This document shows, one piece after another, positions 61,744-64,000 of a DNA stretch of 64,000 bases. The DNA lies in IMG/VR virus record IMGVR_UViG_3300012147_000007, positions 1 through 64,000 of that record. One strand, given 5' to 3'. The translations under genes were made by a program, and so were the position numbers. Position 1 is the stretch's first letter. Every line of letters begins with the position of its first letter. Under the pieces are notes generated by a model that was not told where the DNA came from, did not search any database, and saw only the letters and a program-made list of their open reading frames with translations. This stretch comes from a virus.

Positions 61744-61890
61744 TCAAAATTTATTATCTTTAGTTTTAGTATTGACATGCACAACATTAGAATAATCATA
61801 CCCATCATTCCTATCATTCCTATCATTCCTATTATTCCAGTTACCAGAGTCTTTCAGTTTCTGTAAAAATTCTTTAGTCTTGTCTGTCAT
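61744..61890 (-). CDS. Small protein with NDR repeats, 48 aa
   Basis: Starts MTDKTKEFLQKLKDSGNWNN, then three RND units from 9-bp repeats (ATTCCTATC on the plus strand, 61804-61840) and a C-terminal VVHVNTKTKDNKF. TGA stop. Located just downstream of the helicase. Plausible small gene; the repeats may vary in copy number. Confidence 0.45.
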   Translation of the reverse strand: MTDKTKEFLQKLKDSGNWNNRNDRNDRNDGYDYSNVVHVNTKTKDNKF

Positions 61891-61907
61891 ATATTAAGTC
61901 AATTAAA

Positions 61908-63422
61908 TTATTCATAAATCATAAAATATAGTTTATGCTTTGAGCGACTAACAGCTACGTAATGAATATTCTTAGACTCTTCATCTTTTTCAGTAAAAGA
62001 AACTCTCTCCAGGCGTTTTTTTCCAAGCTTGTCGTAAATTCCGCACTCCTGAAGAACTTCTGGAGAAACAGAATTAACAACAACACACTCATCAAACTCA
62101 CGCCCTTTACTCTTGTGTATTGTAGTAATAAATTTCTTAGACTTTTTGAACTGCTCTATGAACGTCATTAATTGGGCATCATTTTCGAAGTGACCCTTGA
62201 AGTTATTCATTTTACCTCTAAGGTGAGAATCTACATCTCCTCCTTTGTATTTCTTAATATCAGCATCGTTGATGAAATTGAAGTACTTCATTGGAACCTT
62301 CCTCTTTAGCAGTTCTTTCTCAAGTTTTCTAATTGTAGCATTTGTCCTAACCAGCACAACAACTTCTCCTGGTTGTTTCAACAATTCAACAAGCTCATCT
62401 AACCTAAGCATCACTTTCCTGTCAACATCACCTTTGTCTGCGCTATTTGCAGTCGCTGTAAGAGACGAATACTTATTTGAGTTCTCTACAATCAACTCAT
62501 CACTTCTAAAGTTGACAGAGAGGCTCATTTCGGTAACATCACGCCTTTTCTTTAGCATTGACTCAAGTTTGCTACAGTTTGCTCCAGAGTATCCATAAAT
62601 ACTTTGATTACGGTCACCAATTAAATAGTAATACTTAGCATTTAACGAAAGAAGTGTTTGAAGCTGTATAGTACTCGTATCTTGATACTCATCTACAAAT
62701 ATGTAATCATACTTATCTCTAAACATCTTAAGCCACTTATTCTCTCTTAATAAATCACGAACCTCAATAAGCATGTCAGAAAAATCTCTTTTCTTTGTTA
62801 CTCTTAAGAATTTTCTGTAATCATTATAAAACTGAGGAACTGGAGCCTTTACATTATCAGCAGACTGCAACTTAAATGAACCTATAGCTGAAGACAGCTG
62901 TTCAGCATCTTCATACATGTTTGCAATAAGTTCAAAGTGAGCCTCTTTTTGTTCTTTAGTAGCGTGACTACTTGGTTTATGCTCTTGTCTGAACCAGTTT
63001 AAAAACTCATAAAATGACGCTATCGCTTTATACTTTTTCATACTGGCAAGCAAACTATTAGAGAATGCATGTATAGTAGTAATCGTACAACCCTGTCCAT
63101 GAGAACTTACTTTCTCACGAACTTGAATCCCTGCAGACGCAACCCTTTCTCTAAGCTCATCAGTGGCAGCTTTTGTGAAACTGAAAAATATAATCTTGTT
63201 TGGGTCAACACCTCTATCAACAAGAGACTTTAACCTTTGAACACAACTGAATGACTTTCCTGAACCAGCTGTTGCCGCAAGTATTAAAGAATCTTTTTCT
63301 GAATAATTTATAAATGCACTCTGCTCATCTGTATATTGAATCTCTGATTTTTTTGCGTGCGATGTACCTTCGAATAAATCAACTTGACCTCTGTCTATTG
63401 TAATTTCTTTCTTTTTTCCCAT
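61908..63422 (-). CDS. UvrD/Rep-type superfamily 1 helicase, 504 aa
   Basis: SF1A motifs in order: Q/I, SLILAATAGSGKSFSCVQRL (Walker A); Ia, FFSFTKAATDEL; Ic, TIHAFSNSLL; II, YIFVDEYQDTS; III, YYLIGDRNQSIYGYSGA; IV, LSVNFRS; V, TIHKSKGREFDECVVVN; VI, HYVAVSRSKHKLYFMI. A 3'-5' DNA helicase for phage replication or recombination, at the short end of the family. The ATG at 63422 lies inside the end of an endonuclease gene that has moved in upstream. TAA stop. Confidence 0.92.
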   Translation of the reverse strand: MGKKKEITIDRGQVDLFEGTSHAKKSEIQYTDEQSAFINYSEKDSLILAATAGSGKSFSCVQRLKSLVDRGVDPNKIIFFSFTKAATDELRERVASAGIQVREKVSSHGQGCTITTIHAFSNSLLASMKKYKAIASFYEFLNWFRQEHKPSSHATKEQKEAHFELIANMYEDAEQLSSAIGSFKLQSADNVKAPVPQFYNDYRKFLRVTKKRDFSDMLIEVRDLLRENKWLKMFRDKYDYIFVDEYQDTSTIQLQTLLSLNAKYYYLIGDRNQSIYGYSGANCSKLESMLKKRRDVTEMSLSVNFRSDELIVENSNKYSSLTATANSADKGDVDRKVMLRLDELVELLKQPGEVVVLVRTNATIRKLEKELLKRKVPMKYFNFINDADIKKYKGGDVDSHLRGKMNNFKGHFENDAQLMTFIEQFKKSKKFITTIHKSKGREFDECVVVNSVSPEVLQECGIYDKLGKKRLERVSFTEKDEESKNIHYVAVSRSKHKLYFMIYE

Positions 63423-64000
63423 TTTAAAATTTCTTTTTCTAAAATCGCTTCAATATTTTTCTTATCATAATATGGTATTCTTAAAAGCTTTTTATTTGTT
63501 TTTTTGCAAAATTCATTTTTTATAGAATCATTTTCTTTAATCTTTTTAAAGTTCGAATCACTCTTTTTTGAAATTGTGAATCTGGGCTCAAAATGCTGCT
63601 CTCCATCATATTCAATGCACATATCATAATTTGGAAGGTAAAAGTCAAATGGAAGGTAGTTAATATTCTTACATTCATCAAATTTCTTTTGAGATTCATA
63701 TAAAACCCTTTTGTTATCCAAGAATCTTTTGACCTCCCTTTCTCCGTGAGACAATCTACACCTTGGACACCCTTGTCCAGCTTTATGTTTCCCTGGAGAC
63801 TGTTCAAAAACGCCATGATTTTCACAAATTATTTTAACTTTAGTTTTATCACCAACATATTCAACTAATGAATAATTATAATTATCTCCATGTACTTCTG
63901 CAAACCTTTTTATAGCATCAGATTTATCGTCTGTTTTCTCTTCTTTTGCACAACAAGGACATCCTATACCTTTTAAATGATTCCATATACATTGCTCAAA
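63395..64000 (-). CDS. Zinc-repeat Vsr-type endonuclease, N-terminus off the window
   Basis: Same family as the enzyme at 45.4-46.5 kb: repeats of the type IICENHGVFEQSPGKHKAGQ, then GCPRC, followed by the nuclease core LPFDFYLPNYDMCIEYDGEQ, HFEPRF. The frame is open to the right edge, so it is partial. Its TAG stop lies 27 bases inside the helicase gene; readthrough would give about 25 unlikely residues, so TAG is probably a stop here. Confidence 0.85.
   Translation of the reverse strand, partial: FEQCIWNHLKGIGCPCCAKEEKTDDKSDAIKRFAEVHGDNYNYSLVEYVGDKTKVKIICENHGVFEQSPGKHKAGQGCPRCRLSHGEREVKRFLDNKRVLYESQKKFDECKNINYLPFDFYLPNYDMCIEYDGEQHFEPRFTISKKSDSNFKKIKENDSIKNEFCKKTNKKLLRIPYYDKKNIEAILEKEILKWEKRKKLQ

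Noticed and set aside
1-64000. rRNA genes, transposases, integrases or a terminase
   Set aside because: I looked for their typical motifs and saw none in this window; mobile DNA here is of the homing-endonuclease kind only.

Overview
This window looks like part of the genome of a large tailed bacteriophage that infects a Bacteroidota (Flavobacteria-like) host. The DNA is AT-rich, mostly coded on the minus strand, and about 40 tRNA or tRNA-shaped genes are scattered through it. It carries roughly fifteen homing endonucleases (HNH, GIY-YIG and Vsr-like), two proteins ending in the SSB tail DDLPF, a UvrD-type helicase, a Clp-type AAA+ protein, two ATP-grasp enzymes, an RNA ligase, deoxynucleotidases, a macro domain protein, a glucosaminidase and many small orphan genes. 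The host assignment rests on promoters of the Bacteroidota type (TTTG, 19-21 nt, TAnnTTTG) and on DUF3127, an OB-fold family typical of Bacteroidota.

Layout. 0-3 kb: leucine-rich-repeat protein with perfect 60-bp repeats, an endonuclease, two tRNAs and a YkuK-like RNase H protein. 3-7 kb: tRNA array broken up by HNH endonucleases. 7-11 kb: ATP-grasp, DUF3127, DUF2061, a nucleotidyltransferase and an HD protein. 11.1-12.2 kb: a large structured non-coding RNA with its own promoter and terminator. 13.2-14 kb: a gene with an in-frame TAG behind a long structured leader. 15-18 kb (plus strand): probable virion-associated genes. 18-21.3 kb: second tRNA array. 21.4-33.5 kb: small genes, second ATP-grasp, RNA-repair pair (RNA ligase plus HAD phosphatase) and four tandem genes with a shared N-terminal tag. 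34-37 kb: third tRNA array. 37-43 kb: Clp/FtsH-like chimera, cupin protein, DNA methyltransferase. 43.3-44.8 kb: fourth tRNA array, which includes a tRNA with anticodon CTA. 45-64 kb: peptidyl-tRNA hydrolase duplicated around an endonuclease, nucleotidases, membrane proteins, PrsW protease, ClpC-like unfoldase, glucosaminidase, SSB, a sigma-like protein and the helicase.

Four themes connect the genes. (1) Amber recoding: a tRNA(CTA) is present, and RNA ligase, peptidyl-tRNA hydrolase, a DNA methyltransferase and the 13.2-kb gene each have an in-frame TAG, three of them close to the start codon. TAG also ends several other genes, so its meaning may depend on stage or context. (2) Many tRNA-shaped genes keep acceptor and T arms but have shortened, enlarged or missing anticodon or D arms; three are reduced to about 50 nt. 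(3) At least seven otherwise unrelated proteins, including the sigma-like protein, begin with a short amphipathic tag resembling IRKIIREE, most of them followed by a T4-prohead-protease-like (I/L)-x-E site, which suggests packaging into the capsid. (4) Two promoter classes can be read: a host-type promoter with an added GAACATTT element and a CGTA extension, and a CTATTTATA motif upstream of endonuclease and tagged genes that looks like a late promoter.

Several genes are broken by single-base changes (HD protein, nucleotidyltransferase, one HNH gene, a J-domain gene). These may be real decay, programmed recoding or residual sequencing error, and the same caution applies to odd tRNA loops that differ by only one or two bases.
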